The translations under genes were made by a program, and so were the position numbers. The notes under the pieces were generated by a model. It was not told where the DNA came from, did no database searches, and saw nothing but the letters and a program-made list of their open reading frames with translations. 64,000 bases of DNA from Wurfbainia villosa (Eukaryota; Streptophyta; Magnoliopsida; Zingiberales; Zingiberaceae): assembly GCA_025175895.1 (NCBI GenBank), contig CM045996.1, positions 109,233,179 through 109,297,178 on the forward strand, read 5' to 3'. The number at the start of each line of letters is the position of its first letter. Position 1 is the first letter of the stretch. Of this stretch, positions 1 to 9,780 are shown piece by piece.

Positions 1-414
1 ACTAGTGGTGGATGTCAATTCCTTGGGTCCTCCCTAGTTAGTTGGAGTAGTAGGAAGCAACCTTGTGTTGCCCTATCCACCACCGAGGCCGAGTATGTGG
101 CTATGGGTGGTTGTGTAGCTCAACTACTATGAATGAAACATACCCTAGAGGATTATGAGCTATCTTACTCCAACATGAAAGTATTTTGTGATAATGTGAG
201 CACCATAAATTTGACCAAAAATCCAGTGCATCACTCTAGGACCAAGCACATTGAAGTGAAACATCACTTCATTAGAGATCATGTGGCTAAGGGGGACATT
301 GAGTTTAATTACATTGAATTCAAGTCCAACCTAGCCGACATATTTACCAAGGCTCTCTCCGAGGTAGAATTTTCATCACTTAGGAGAGAACTTGGAATGT
401 GCTTGGTTGAATAA
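1..414 (+). pseudogene. Ty1/copia (Sirevirus-like) RNase H end of pol, with in-frame stop
   Basis: Frame 1 from the window edge reads as the C-terminal RNase H domain of a copia polyprotein. The STTEAEYVAM motif is followed by a CDN motif, a TKHIEVKHHFIRD block and the typical LADIFTKAL ending, with a stop at 412-414. A TGA at 130-132 interrupts the frame where this family normally has LWMK (Trp, TGG), so a G-to-A change made a stop. The rest of gag-pol lies left of the window. The following noncoding spacer, polypurine tract and LTR at 1474 show that this is the 3' end of a plus-strand element. Similarity to the fragment at 48119-48343 and the spacer layout suggest a Sirevirus-type copia element; that lineage name is inference. 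Confidence 0.88.
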
Positions 415-1460
415 AGGTGTAGGTTTGCATGATCCTATAGAAATCATAGGATTTATACCTTTAAGCATCTCACAAAATACCTAAGAAATCATGATTTTTG
501 TATTGAGCCACTTAGACAACATGTGAGATGTTAGGAAGATGCACTTGGTTCATCATGCTTGTTATGATGCATTACTATGGACCAAAGTGTCATCTAGAAA
601 CATTAATCTTTCATTTGACCAATCATTGGGAAGGCTTATACACAATTGATGTGCATATAGCTCCAAGAACATGATTGGAAATGTCAAATAAAACATATTT
701 TAAACTATGTTTATCATATTTTGAAAAATAGTTTTCAAGTGGAAAACAAAAGTGATACAAAGTTTGCAAAAATATTAGAACTTTTGTTAGTTTCCAAGTT
801 TGTATCAATCTTGAAATCTGGAAAACATATATTTTTCAAATTATTTTTCCTTGATAAAGTATGATTTCAGAAATGTGTACACAAAATTTCGTGATTTTTC
901 GAGGTTTCTAGAATTTCTAATGCATTTCTGAAGTTGGGCTAAAAAGGTTGAAATTCGGATTTCATGCGTGACAGTTGACTGATACACTGTGTTTTCTGAT
1001 AAATAGCTCCATTTTCTGATATTTAGTGTATCTTTGATGTCCTAAAACTATAGCATGATAATATTGAGTATAAACAACTTTTTAGGACTGTTTAATGCGG
1101 TGTTTTAGGGGGAGTTTCATAAAATATATCTTTTTCATCCCCAAATTTACATTGTTGGTGCAAAGTTAGGATTTAATCTTCAAATTGTTTGTTAGGCTTT
1201 TGCACCACATGTCTTTTGCTTATCATGAACTATATCTTGGATTAAGGGGGAGCTAAATGTCAATTCTATACCTTAGTTCAAGATTATAACACATTCGATT
1301 CTTTTATGAAATATATGATTTTTCTTTCTTCTCTTTTTGATGTATGTCAAAGGGGGAGAAGAAATGTTTAAGTTAGAATTAGATATATGATTATGTGATT
1401 TGGAAATATGATTATGTGTGTATCTTTAAAAGACTTAACTTAAATGATTGTCAAACATCA
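415..1460 (+). other. 3' noncoding spacer of Sirevirus-like element 1, with repeated polypurine motifs
   Basis: About 1 kb between the pol stop and the 3' LTR has no credible coding region. It contains three AAGGGGGAG-type purine runs (about 1104-1114, 1243-1252 and 1349-1358) before the tract that abuts the LTR. Parts of it (about 530-900) resemble the equivalent spacer of element 2 (about 6380-6800), including a shared TTTCGTGATTTTTCGA stretch, so the two elements are relatives. Confidence 0.7.
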
Positions 1461-1473
1461 AAAAGGGGGAGAT
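1461..1473 (+). promoter_or_regulatory. Polypurine tract of element 1
   Basis: A purine run ending GGGGGAGAT directly precedes the TGTTGGTG start of the LTR at 1474. This is the expected plus-strand priming site of a copia element. Confidence 0.85.
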
Positions 1474-2663
1474 TGTTGGTGCAACAATGCCCCAAGCATT
1501 TATATGTTTTGATGTTTGGATAATCATCTAAGTTAGGCAACAATTTGTGATCTAATTGTGACAATGTTCAAGTGACAGGGAAATCCAAGTATGAAGACTT
1601 GGTAAAGGCAAAGTCCAAGTATGATCTTGGCAAGAGAAGTCCAAGGTAAAGGTTCGGCGGCATAAGACCAAGCATGTTGTCTTGGCGGCATTAAGTCCAA
1701 ACGGACCTTGGCAAAGGAAGTCCAAAGGCAAGTCTTGGCAGCGTAAGTCCAAGCATGTAGACTTGGCGGCGTAAAGTCCAAGCACAATTTGGCAAAGGGA
1801 AACCCAAGACATGACAAAACCGAAGGAAGCTCTTGGAAGCAAAGCGCAAAGGATGAACAAGTCACAGACTCGGAGGGATCCTGGAGGCGCAAGGCTTAAG
1901 GAAGAGCTAGAAGGTTGAGTCTAGGTCTAGGGGATAAAATCAAGTATGAATTACTCATACTTGATGAGTATCACGATCGGTAGTCGGTGCTCGAGTCGGG
2001 ATGAAACCACGACGATCGATCATTACTTTGGTCATGGCGATATCAAGCGATAGCGATCGGTGATCAAGTTAAATATGGGCGCAGAATGGAGTCTCACTCG
2101 ACTGCGGCCTGTGATCACTCGACTAATCACTCCATCAGTCGACTGATGGATGGATCAGTCGACTAATGAGAGTGTCGTTGGAGGTCGACTGAATCCGACT
2201 ATTCAGAAGCCGTTAACCACGCCGGCAGTCGACTGATGCTGTGCATCAGTCGACTGATGGTGCTCCAACGGGAAAATCAGTCCTCTCTCTATAAAAAGAG
2301 GGCTTGTGGTGATTTTGAGGACTAATGCTTATTCTCTGATAATACTCTCAAGCCTCCACGATTTTTTCAAGCTTTCTAGTGATTTTAAATCCCCCCCTCC
2401 TCTCTAAGCTCTATCTTCATCCTTTGTAAGAAGAGGAGGATTGTTGTAAAGGAAGGCTTCATAGTGATATTAATTAGGGTTGATCCACCTCAAGGATCAC
2501 CGTGGAGTAAGAGCGTTATCTCCGAACCACCTAAAAGAATCGTGTTAGCATTGTTTTCATTTGTGTTATTATTATTTTTGTTGTGCTTCCGCTAATCTTT
2601 TTGTAGAGACGAAAAACAAGCTATTCACCCCCCCCCCCTCTAGCTTCCAATCGATCACCAACA
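1474..2663 (+). repeat. 3' LTR of Sirevirus-like element 1
   Basis: The LTR starts TGTTGGTGCA after the polypurine tract and ends ATCACCAACA, giving the TG...CA termini and 1190 bp. It carries several AGTCCAAG...CTTGGC hairpin units (about 1597-1800), a cluster of CAGTCGACTG palindromes (about 2095-2260), a possible TATA box (TATAAAAAG, about 2291) and a C-run near its end. The next base, 2664, is already inside plastid ycf2, so the element inserted into the plastid-derived block. Its 5' LTR and left target duplication lie outside the window. Confidence 0.88.
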
Positions 2664-3543
2664 GGATTTCGGTCCATAACCATGGGTTCCAATGCACGAG
2701 ATCTTGCAGCACTTATCAATGAGGCCCTATCCATTAGTATTACACAGAAGAAATCAATTATAGAATCTAATACAATTAGATCAGCTCTTCATAGACAAAC
2801 TTGGGATTTGCGATCCCAGGTAATATCCGTTCAGGATCATGGGATCCTTTTCTATCAGATAGGAAGGGTTATTGCCCAAAATGTACTTCTAAGTAATTGC
2901 CCCGTAGATCCTATATCTATCTATATGAAGAAGAAATCATGTAAAGAAGGGGATTCTTATTTGTACAAATGGTACTTCGAACTTGGAACGAGCATGAAGA
3001 AATTAACGATACTTCTTTATCTTTTGAACTGTTCTGCTGGATTGGTCGCTCAAGATCTTTGGTCTTCACCCGGACCTGATGAAAATAATTGGATCGCTTC
3101 TTATAGATTCGCTGAGAATGATTCTGATTTAGTTCATGGCCTATTAGAACTAGAAGGCACTCTGTTGGAATCCTCACGGACAGAAAAAGATTGCAATCAG
3201 TTTGATAATATTCAAGTGACATTACTTCTTCGGTCCGAACCATGGAATCAGTTAGATATGATTCAAAACTATGAAAAATATGAATCGGAGTTTGAAAAAG
3301 AGGAAGAGGAAGAGGACATCGACCCGCAACAAATGGAGGAGGATTTATTCGATCACATAGTTTGGGCTCCTAGAATATGGCGCCCTTGGACCAATCTATT
3401 TGATTGTATTGAAAGGCCCACTGAATTGGGATTTCCCTATCGGGTCGGATCATTTTGGGGCAAGTGGAGCATTTATCATGAAGAGGATGAGCTTCGAGAG
3501 CATGAGGAGGAGTTCTTGCAGAGGGGAACCATGCAGTACCAGA
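2664..3543 (+). pseudogene. ycf2: Nuclear copy of plastid ycf2, part 1 (3' third of the gene)
   Basis: Translation from 2664 gives the C-terminal part of Ycf2, the large plastid protein linked to the inner-envelope FtsH-type import motor. Recognisable blocks are MGSNARDLAAL, SALHRQTWDLRSQV, SIYMKKKSCKEGDSYLYKWY, EKYESEF and EDLFDHIVWAPRIWRPW. The frame is open to 3543, where a retroelement interrupts it; the gene resumes at 9786 after the duplicated 5-bp target. From memory of Ycf2, about 11 residues are missing before EKYESEF. Upstream codons were separated by element 1. This is plastid DNA inserted in the nucleus (NUPT), not a working nuclear gene. Confidence 0.95.
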
Positions 3544-5114
3544 TGTTGGTGCAATCGGCCCAGGTCACGATTGACCAGGACTCGAGTTTGACTCGAGTGA
3601 TGTTTTGATGTTTGACAAAGTATGTTTGACAAAGTATGTTAGACATAGGATTGACATTGATGTTTGACATTAATGTCGGTTAATATGTTGGGGAGATTGT
3701 TTATACAATCGACCCAGGTTATAATTGACCAGACTCGAGTTTGACTCGAGGGAGACTTTGGTGGTTGACTAGGGTTGACCATGTGTTTATGGGAAAGTCC
3801 AAGTCATGGGTACTTGGCATGGAAAGTCCAAGTGGGACACTTGGCATTTGGGAAAGTCCAAGTCTTGAGTACTTGGCATGAGAAGTCCAAGCATGGGTCT
3901 TGGCAAATGAGAAGTCCAAGCATGGGTCTTGGCAAATGGAAAGTCCAAGCATGGGTCTTGGCATGGAAAGTCCAACATGGGTTGGCAAGGGAAAGTCCAA
4001 GCTTGAGTCTTGGCATTTGAGAAGTCCAAGGATTGATATTGGCGTAAAGTCCAAGCGGAGTCTTGGGCGTAAGTCCAATGTGCCTTGGCGGTGAACACAC
4101 GTTAGCATGACATAGCCGATGGAAGCAGGGAAGCTAGCGCGATGGATGAACAAGTCATGGATGACTTGGAGGGATCCGAGAGGCGTGAGGCTGATGGAGG
4201 TGGCTAGAAGGCTTAGGTCTAGGCTAAGGGTGGTCTAGCAAGTATGGGGGCACCATACTTGGGTTAAAACCTCATTCTTAAGGTTGGCAGTCGACTGGCA
4301 TTATGGCCGGTTCGACTGCCAGGAGTCGACTCGAGTTCGACTGCCGTTTGAGAGCTTTTAGGGCTCAGCGATCGCTCATGGGAGCCGATCGGATGTCGAC
4401 GGCAATGATCGCGCAAGGGATGCGATCGCCGGTCGAGTTCGAGCACAATGCTCGTGAGCCGTGAGCGATCGACTAGGCGTTAGCGATCGGCCAATGTTAG
4501 CGATGATCGGTGAGAGTCCCGTTGGAACTTGTCCAACGTGGATTGAGCCGTTGTCTCACATCTGATGTTAGCGATCATTGGTGATTTATGGCGATCGCTA
4601 GGCGAAATCGGCCGGACCGAGATAAAAGGAAGTCGCTCATGGAGATTGCGTATCGATTCTTGGGAGCTTTCTTGAGGCGATTTGAAGGCGATTTGCAGGT
4701 GCATTTCAGGGCCCTTCAACCTCATCCAAGCAACCAACAAGCAAAGTGCTCAAACCCTAGTTTTGTAAAGTGTTCTTTACATTTCCTTTGTATTTGCTTG
4801 TATTTCTTTAGATTATTGTTGTAATCTTGTGTACGAGGTTTCTCCACCTCCGACTTGTTGTCGAGAAGGAGTTTATTGATTAGTGATTGCATTGGCATCG
4901 CTAGAGCTCGTTAGAGCTCAATCCGTGGAGTAGGAACCGTGTGGTTCCGAACCACGTTATATGATCGTGTTGTGATTGTGTGTCTTGTTATATTTATTTG
5001 TTATTACTATTCCGCTGTGCTAACAAGATTGTAGACGATCGAACGCGAAAGAATTCCATCATCGTACGGTATCACGCTATTCACCCCCCTCTAGCGGGCG
5101 TCAAATTCCCAACA
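3544..5114 (+). repeat. 5' LTR of element 2
   Basis: This 1571-bp LTR runs from TGTTGGTGCA to TTCCCAACA. Its first ~50 bases recur in diverged form 154 bp downstream at 3698, preceded by GGGGAGAT, which looks like an old polypurine-tract/LTR junction. It then has the AGTCCAAG hairpin array (3790-4095), CAGTCGACTG-type palindromes (about 4285-4350) and a GATCG-rich stretch (about 4365-4610). The last 380 bp are almost identical to the other LTR. Confidence 0.92.
3790..4095 (+). repeat. Array of about 11 AGTCCAAG...CTTGGC hairpin units inside the LTR
   Basis: Eleven imperfect units of about 24-30 bp each start with AAGTCCAAG and end with CTTGGCA, separated by a short variable loop, so each unit can fold on itself through CCAAG/CTTGG. 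The middle units (about 3890-3985) are the most alike. The same array occurs in the right LTR (about 7828-7923 and 8554-8768), where the TRIM splits one unit. Long reading frames over this region on both strands are products of the repeat. Confidence 0.9.
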
Positions 5115-5116
5115 AG

Positions 5117-5129
5117 TGGTATCAGAGCC
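5117..5129 (+). promoter_or_regulatory. Primer-binding site, initiator tRNA-Met type
   Basis: TGGTATCAGAGCC lies 2 bp after the LTR end and is complementary to the 3' end of plant initiator methionine tRNA, the usual primer of copia elements. Confidence 0.93.
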
Positions 5130-5145
5130 AAAATGGACTAGGCAT

Positions 5146-5643
5146 ATGCCAAGAAAGTCAAATGCCCAAGATTTAAATCAAGATTCTAAAATTGGGAAAT
5201 TAGAATTAGAGAACCAAGCCTTAAGGTCAAGGCTTGAAAAACTTGAAAAGACCCTTAGGAATATACAAAATCAATTTAAAGGGTCTAGTGGTCAAAATCA
5301 AGGGTCCAATAGTCACAGTCAACACTTAGGACCTAAGAGTCAAAAGTCAACCAAGGGCAAGAAAGGTTTGGGTCACAAACCTAAGCCTAAGGTGGCTTAC
5401 CATAGTGTTTCATTTGATTATGGAACACAAACTAGGTCTAGGAAGACCAAGGTCAATAGGGAAGTCATCCCTAGAGTTGACCAAAGGGTGTGCCTAGTGG
5501 CTAGGGTTTCTAGGAAACCTAGGGTGGCCACTAAGAAGGTTGCAAGGGGAGTCACCCCTAGAGTCAACCTAGGTAAGACCCAAATGACCAAGGCTAACAA
5601 GCCTAGGAGGGTCATTAGAAAGGTATCTAGGAGGTTATCCTAG
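5146..5643 (+). pseudogene. Gag-like remnant of element 2 (coiled coil plus basic tail)
   Basis: From the ATG at 5146 a frame of about 165 codons encodes a short heptad-rich helix (leucines in ENQALRSRLEKLEKTLRNI), a Ser/Gln-rich linker, and a basic tail with YHSVSFDYGTQTR and repeated (V/T)PRV-type motifs. There is no zinc knuckle or protease. I read it as a leftover of a copia Gag region, because it follows the primer-binding site and sits in a deleted element; the family match is inference. It ends at a stop at 5641-5643, after which no pol domain is seen. Confidence 0.55.
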
Positions 5644-7572
5644 GGAATACCTAATCAACCCTAGGAGCTCAAATAGATTTTGGGTTCCTAAGAGCGTGAT
5701 TGATTCACGCTAAGTGGGTTTAGTGTGTCAACCTTGATTGGATGAGTAGTTAACTCAACCATGGTAAGGTGGCACTTTAGGATATTTTCAAGGTTATGGT
5801 TACCTTGGAAATAGATTTGAATTAATCCTAAAAGGATTTTAGGATGTGCCAATATTAATTATGAAGTTTGATAAAATGACCATTTTGGCACAATTTAAGT
5901 TTAGTGGTTAGTGTGCCATTTTGGGTTTTTGGCACACTAGGGAGAAAAGTAGAAATATGGCAAAATGTGATTAATTATATCAAATGGCAAGTAATATTAA
6001 AATTTAGGTATTACATACCTTTATATCTTATTTGCCATGCTTTGATTTGCCATATGCCATGACATGACATCATGTTCATTCTCATCATTTATATGTCATG
6101 TACATGGTTAGGATTAAGGATTAAATGTCATGTGTTTTTAGATTTCATATTATGCCATGACATCATGATTATGAGCATGTGTTTATCTATATCATCTATA
6201 ATGCCATAATCATTCATGCATTTAAGATATTTTGATTGAAATTGATTTAAGGATAATGGCATGACTTGAAGTCCCATTTATAAGGGAATCAAGTAGGGTT
6301 GCCTTAGAAAAATGCATGAAACCCTAGATTACATGAACCAAAACCCACATCTCACATCCAATTGACATGTATGTGTATTTATACACCCTAGATACATGTG
6401 AGATGCTAGGATATGAGTTGAGTTCAAGGTGCATAGTTTTTGCATCTAGTTGAACCAAAACTCATCTAATTTTATTGGTGGACCATTGGGAAAGCTTGTG
6501 TACAAGTCATGTACTTAGAGCCCAAGGAATATGATCCAAAATAAGGTTTTGAAATCATCTTAAAATCAATTTAGAAAACCTTGGTGAAGTCTATCCTTTG
6601 ATAGCAATCACCATTGATGAAGTTGATACAAAATAGGGCCAAAACATTGAAAATTTCAATGGTTTTGAGTTTTGTATCAATTTCACTATTTTATGGGTAA
6701 AATATTTTTCAAACATTTTTCACCCATTGTTTTGGTCATAAGTATTATACGTATCAAATTTCGTGATTTTTCGATATACGTATAATTAGTTATGATTTTC
6801 TGAAATTGGATTCTGATAAATTGAATTTGGAAAATTCATTACCAATGACCGCCATTTGTGGCGGCCGATCGATGTATGTGGCAATCGATCGACATCGCAG
6901 TCGATCGCCAGTCTGATTTCGGGTTCACAAGTTTGTTTAGCCCGTGTTCAGCCATGGTAAAGGTCCCTAACCACTCCTAACCCTAGGATATGCTTTGGGA
7001 AGCATTATGAAGGGTGAAAATTCATTGGATATGGATTTGGAGAGGTGTTAGGTCAAAGTATCAAATTTAGGGTGAGTAAAAGTTCTATGTTGAACTTAGA
7101 ACCTTAATTTTGATGGTTTAGAGTTCCTATTGGCTTAGGGGCTTTCCGAGGACATTGTTGGTGCAATAGTCAAGTGAGCCTTTGGGAGAGGTATCCATCT
7201 TGGGATGATGGATGTTTTTTTGGGAGAATGTTATCAATTGAAAATTGATGGGTGTTTGATACCCAATTTGGAAATTGGGAGAGTGAGATAAAGTGCCTCT
7301 CGAGTGATATGGGACGTATCACTAGGAAGATAGTAGACATCCTAGGTATTTTTGATCAAGAGAGATTGTAAGATCTCATTGGGACATGAGACATTGACCT
7401 CCTTGGAGAAAACCTGATGTTAGTCAGGGGAGAATGTTTGGGAGAACATTTGATTTACTTTTCACTTGAATGTTTGGGAGAACATTTGGTGAGTGTTTAC
7501 CAATTTAGGATAATTGGTAAGGGATTTGAGTTAGTGTTCTAACTCATGGTTTTATTGGTTTTGTCGAACATC
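5644..7572 (+). other. 3' noncoding spacer of element 2
   Basis: Almost 2 kb without a convincing coding frame. It is rich in TTTTGGCACA-type and GGGAGAA(C/T)-type words, and part of it (about 6380-6800) resembles the spacer of element 1. A CGATCG cluster lies at about 6860-6910. An LTR-like TTGTTGGTGCAATAG occurs near 7155. I see no gene. Confidence 0.6.
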
Positions 7573-7583
7573 AAAGGGGAGAT
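7573..7583 (+). promoter_or_regulatory. Polypurine tract of element 2
   Basis: AAAGGGGAGAT directly precedes the TGTTAGTGCA start of the right LTR at 7584. Confidence 0.85.
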
Positions 7584-9780
7584 TGTTAGTGCAATGGCCC
7601 AGTCACGATCAACCGGGACTCGAGTTTGACTCGAGTGATGTTTGATGTTTGTGAAGTATGTTTGACAAAGTATGTTAGACATAGGATTGACATTGATGTT
7701 TGACATTAATGTCGGTTAATATGTTGGGGAGATTGTTTATACAATCGACCCAGGTTATAATTGACCAGACTCGAGTTTGACTCGAGGGAGACTTTGGTGG
7801 TTGACTAGGGTTGACCATGTGTTTATGGGAAAGTCCAAGTCATGGGTACTTGGCATGGAAAGTCCAAGTGGGACACTTGGCATTTGGGAAAGTCCAAGTC
7901 TTGAGTACTTGGCATGAGAAGTCTGTTAGTGCATATAAGATCCACATATCTCCACAATGGCATGATATTGTCCACTTTGGGCCCAAGCCCTCATGGTTTT
8001 ATTTTTGGGCTTTACCCAAAAGGCCTCATACCAATGGAGATATCTTTTTTCTTATAAGCACATGATCTTTTCCATGTCTTACCAATGTGGGACTTTGATT
8101 GTATTCCCCATATACTCCCAACAATCCCCCTCAGCGAAGGACCACATTGGGCCCCCCCTCAAGCCTATCCCTCCTCGAAGGATTTTCTCTGCTTGATGTC
8201 CGATCTTCAACCCACCAGGACTTCCTGCCAGTTGTTCGGTCCCCCCGACCCAACTAGACTTCCTTCCTGATGTCTGGTTCTCTTGATCCGGACGTGGGAG
8301 CTCAACTTCCTTCGTTCGAGGTTCATGGCTTGACATGGACCATGGCTCTGATACCAATTGTTAGTGCTTATAAGCTCCACATATCTCCACAACGGCATGA
8401 TATTGTCACTTTGGTCTAGCCCTCATGGTTTTATTTTGGGCTTTACCGCAAAGGCCTACATCTGCGATGGAATATCTTTTTTCTTATAAGCACATGATCT
8501 TTTCCATGTCTTACCAATGTGGGACTTTGATTGTATTCCCCATACTCCCAACAAAGTCCAAGCATGGGTCTTGGCAAATGAGAAGTCCAAGCATGGGTCT
8601 TGGCAAATGGAAAGTCCAAGCATGGGTCTTGGCATGGAAAGTCCAACATGGGTTGGCAAGGGAAAGTCCAAGCTTGAGTCTTGGCATTTGAGAAGTCCAA
8701 GGGGATTGATATTGGCGGCGTAAAGTCCAAGCGGAGTCTTGGCGGCGTAAGTCCAATGTGCCTTGGCAGTGTAGACACCGTTAGCATGACATAGCCGATG
8801 GAAGCACCTGGAAGCTAGCGCGATGGATGAACAAGTCATGGATGACTTGGAGGGATCAGGCGTGGGGTGATGGAGGTGGCTAGAAGGCTTAGGTCTAGGC
8901 TAAGGGTAGTCTAGCAATATGGGGCACCACTTGGGTTAAAATCTCATTCTTGAGGTTGGCGGTCGTGGCATTATGGCGGTTCATTGCCGAGTCGACTTTC
9001 GAGTTATTGCCGCGTTTGAGAGCTTTAGGGCTCTGGCGGTCGCGCTCATCGGAAGCGATGGTGATATCGACAATGATCGCGCCCGAGATGTGATCATTGC
9101 CGGTCGGTGCAGCGAAGGCGCAGCCGTCAGGCGATCGACTACGAGCGTTAGCGATCGGCCGCCAATGTTGGCGATCGGGTGAAGTCCGTTGGAACTTGTC
9201 AGCGTGGATTGAGCCGTTGTCTCACATCTGATGTTAGCGATGCCGGTGATTTATAGCGATCATTGCTAGCTGGAAATCCGGCCCGCGAGATAAAAGGAAA
9301 TTCATGGAGATTGCGGTATCGGTTCTTGGGGAGCTTTCTTGAGGCGATTTGAAGCGATTTGCGAGTGCATTTGGGGCCCTTCAACCTCATCCAAGCAACC
9401 AACAAGCAAAGCGCTCAAACCCTAGTTTTGTAAAGTGTTCTTTACATTTCCTTTGTATTTGCTTGTATTTCTTTAGATTATTGTTGTAATCTTGTGTACG
9501 AGGTTTCTCCACCTCCGACTTGTTGTCGAGAAGGAGTTTATTGATTAGTGATTGCATTGGCATCGCTAGAGCTCGTTAGAGCTCAATCCGTGGAGTAGGA
9601 ACCGTGTGGTTCCGAACCACGTTATATGATCGTGTTGTGATTGTGTGTCTTGTTATATTTATTTGTTATTACTATTCCGCTGTGCTAACAAGATTGTAGA
9701 CGATCGAACGCGAAAGAATTCCATCATCGTACGGTATCACGCTATTCACCCCCCCTCTAGCGGGCGTCAAATTCCCAACA
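7584..9780 (+). repeat. 3' LTR of element 2, interrupted by a TRIM
   Basis: TGTTAGTGCA...TTCCCAACA; 2197 bp including the 630-bp TRIM and its 5-bp duplication. Apart from that it aligns end to end with 3544-5114. The last 380 bp differ at only a couple of positions, but the segment at about 8930-9390 is much more diverged from its partner (about 4260-4715) than the flanks are. The internal ghost LTR start is at 7734. Confidence 0.92.
7924..8553 (-). mobile_element. TRIM retroelement, antisense inside the 3' LTR of element 2
   Basis: A complete miniature LTR element: LTRs 7924-8123 (200 bp) and 8359-8553 (195 bp), about 235 bp of internal DNA, and a perfect 5-bp target duplication AAGTC (7919-7923 and 8554-8558). 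On the minus strand the primer-binding site TGGTATCAGAGCCATG (8341-8356) lies just inside one LTR, and the polypurine tract TGAGGGGGAT (8124-8133) borders the other. There is no coding capacity. The LTR has the AAGTCCCACATTGGTAAGAC and CATTGTGGAGATATGTGG words I know from TRIMs common in flowering plants. It needs proteins from other elements. Confidence 0.95.

Larger units (their letters stand above)
3544..9780 (+). mobile_element. Sirevirus-like LTR element 2, internally deleted, inserted in ycf2
   Basis: The element is bounded by TGTT...AACA LTRs (3544-5114 and 7584-9780) and flanked by a perfect 5-bp duplication CCAGA (3539-3543 and 9781-9785). It has a tRNA-Met-type primer-binding site at 5117 and a polypurine tract at 7573. 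The internal region is only 2.5 kb. It keeps a basic gag-like piece and the long 3' spacer but has no protease, integrase, reverse transcriptase or RNase H, so it could move only with help from another element. Without the TRIM and its duplication, the right LTR is 1562 bp against 1571 bp for the left. Confidence 0.93.

Noticed and set aside
2682..3608. 308-codon frame as a functional nuclear gene
   Set aside because: It is plastid ycf2 cut by an LTR at both sides; the last 22 codons are LTR sequence.
3790..4095. CRISPR-like spacing of short repeats
   Set aside because: Units are imperfect, each is a hairpin with a variable loop, and the array lies inside a plant LTR. There are no cas genes and this is a eukaryotic genome.
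3719..4153. Minus-strand 144-codon frame with repeated LDFP/AWTF motifs
   Set aside because: The peptide repeat mirrors the DNA hairpin array of the LTR; parallel frames exist in all phases.
7150..7175. A second LTR start inside element 2 (TTGTTGGTGCAATAG)
   Set aside because: Only about 15 bases match the LTR head, and there is no LTR sequence after it; treated as a chance or relic motif.
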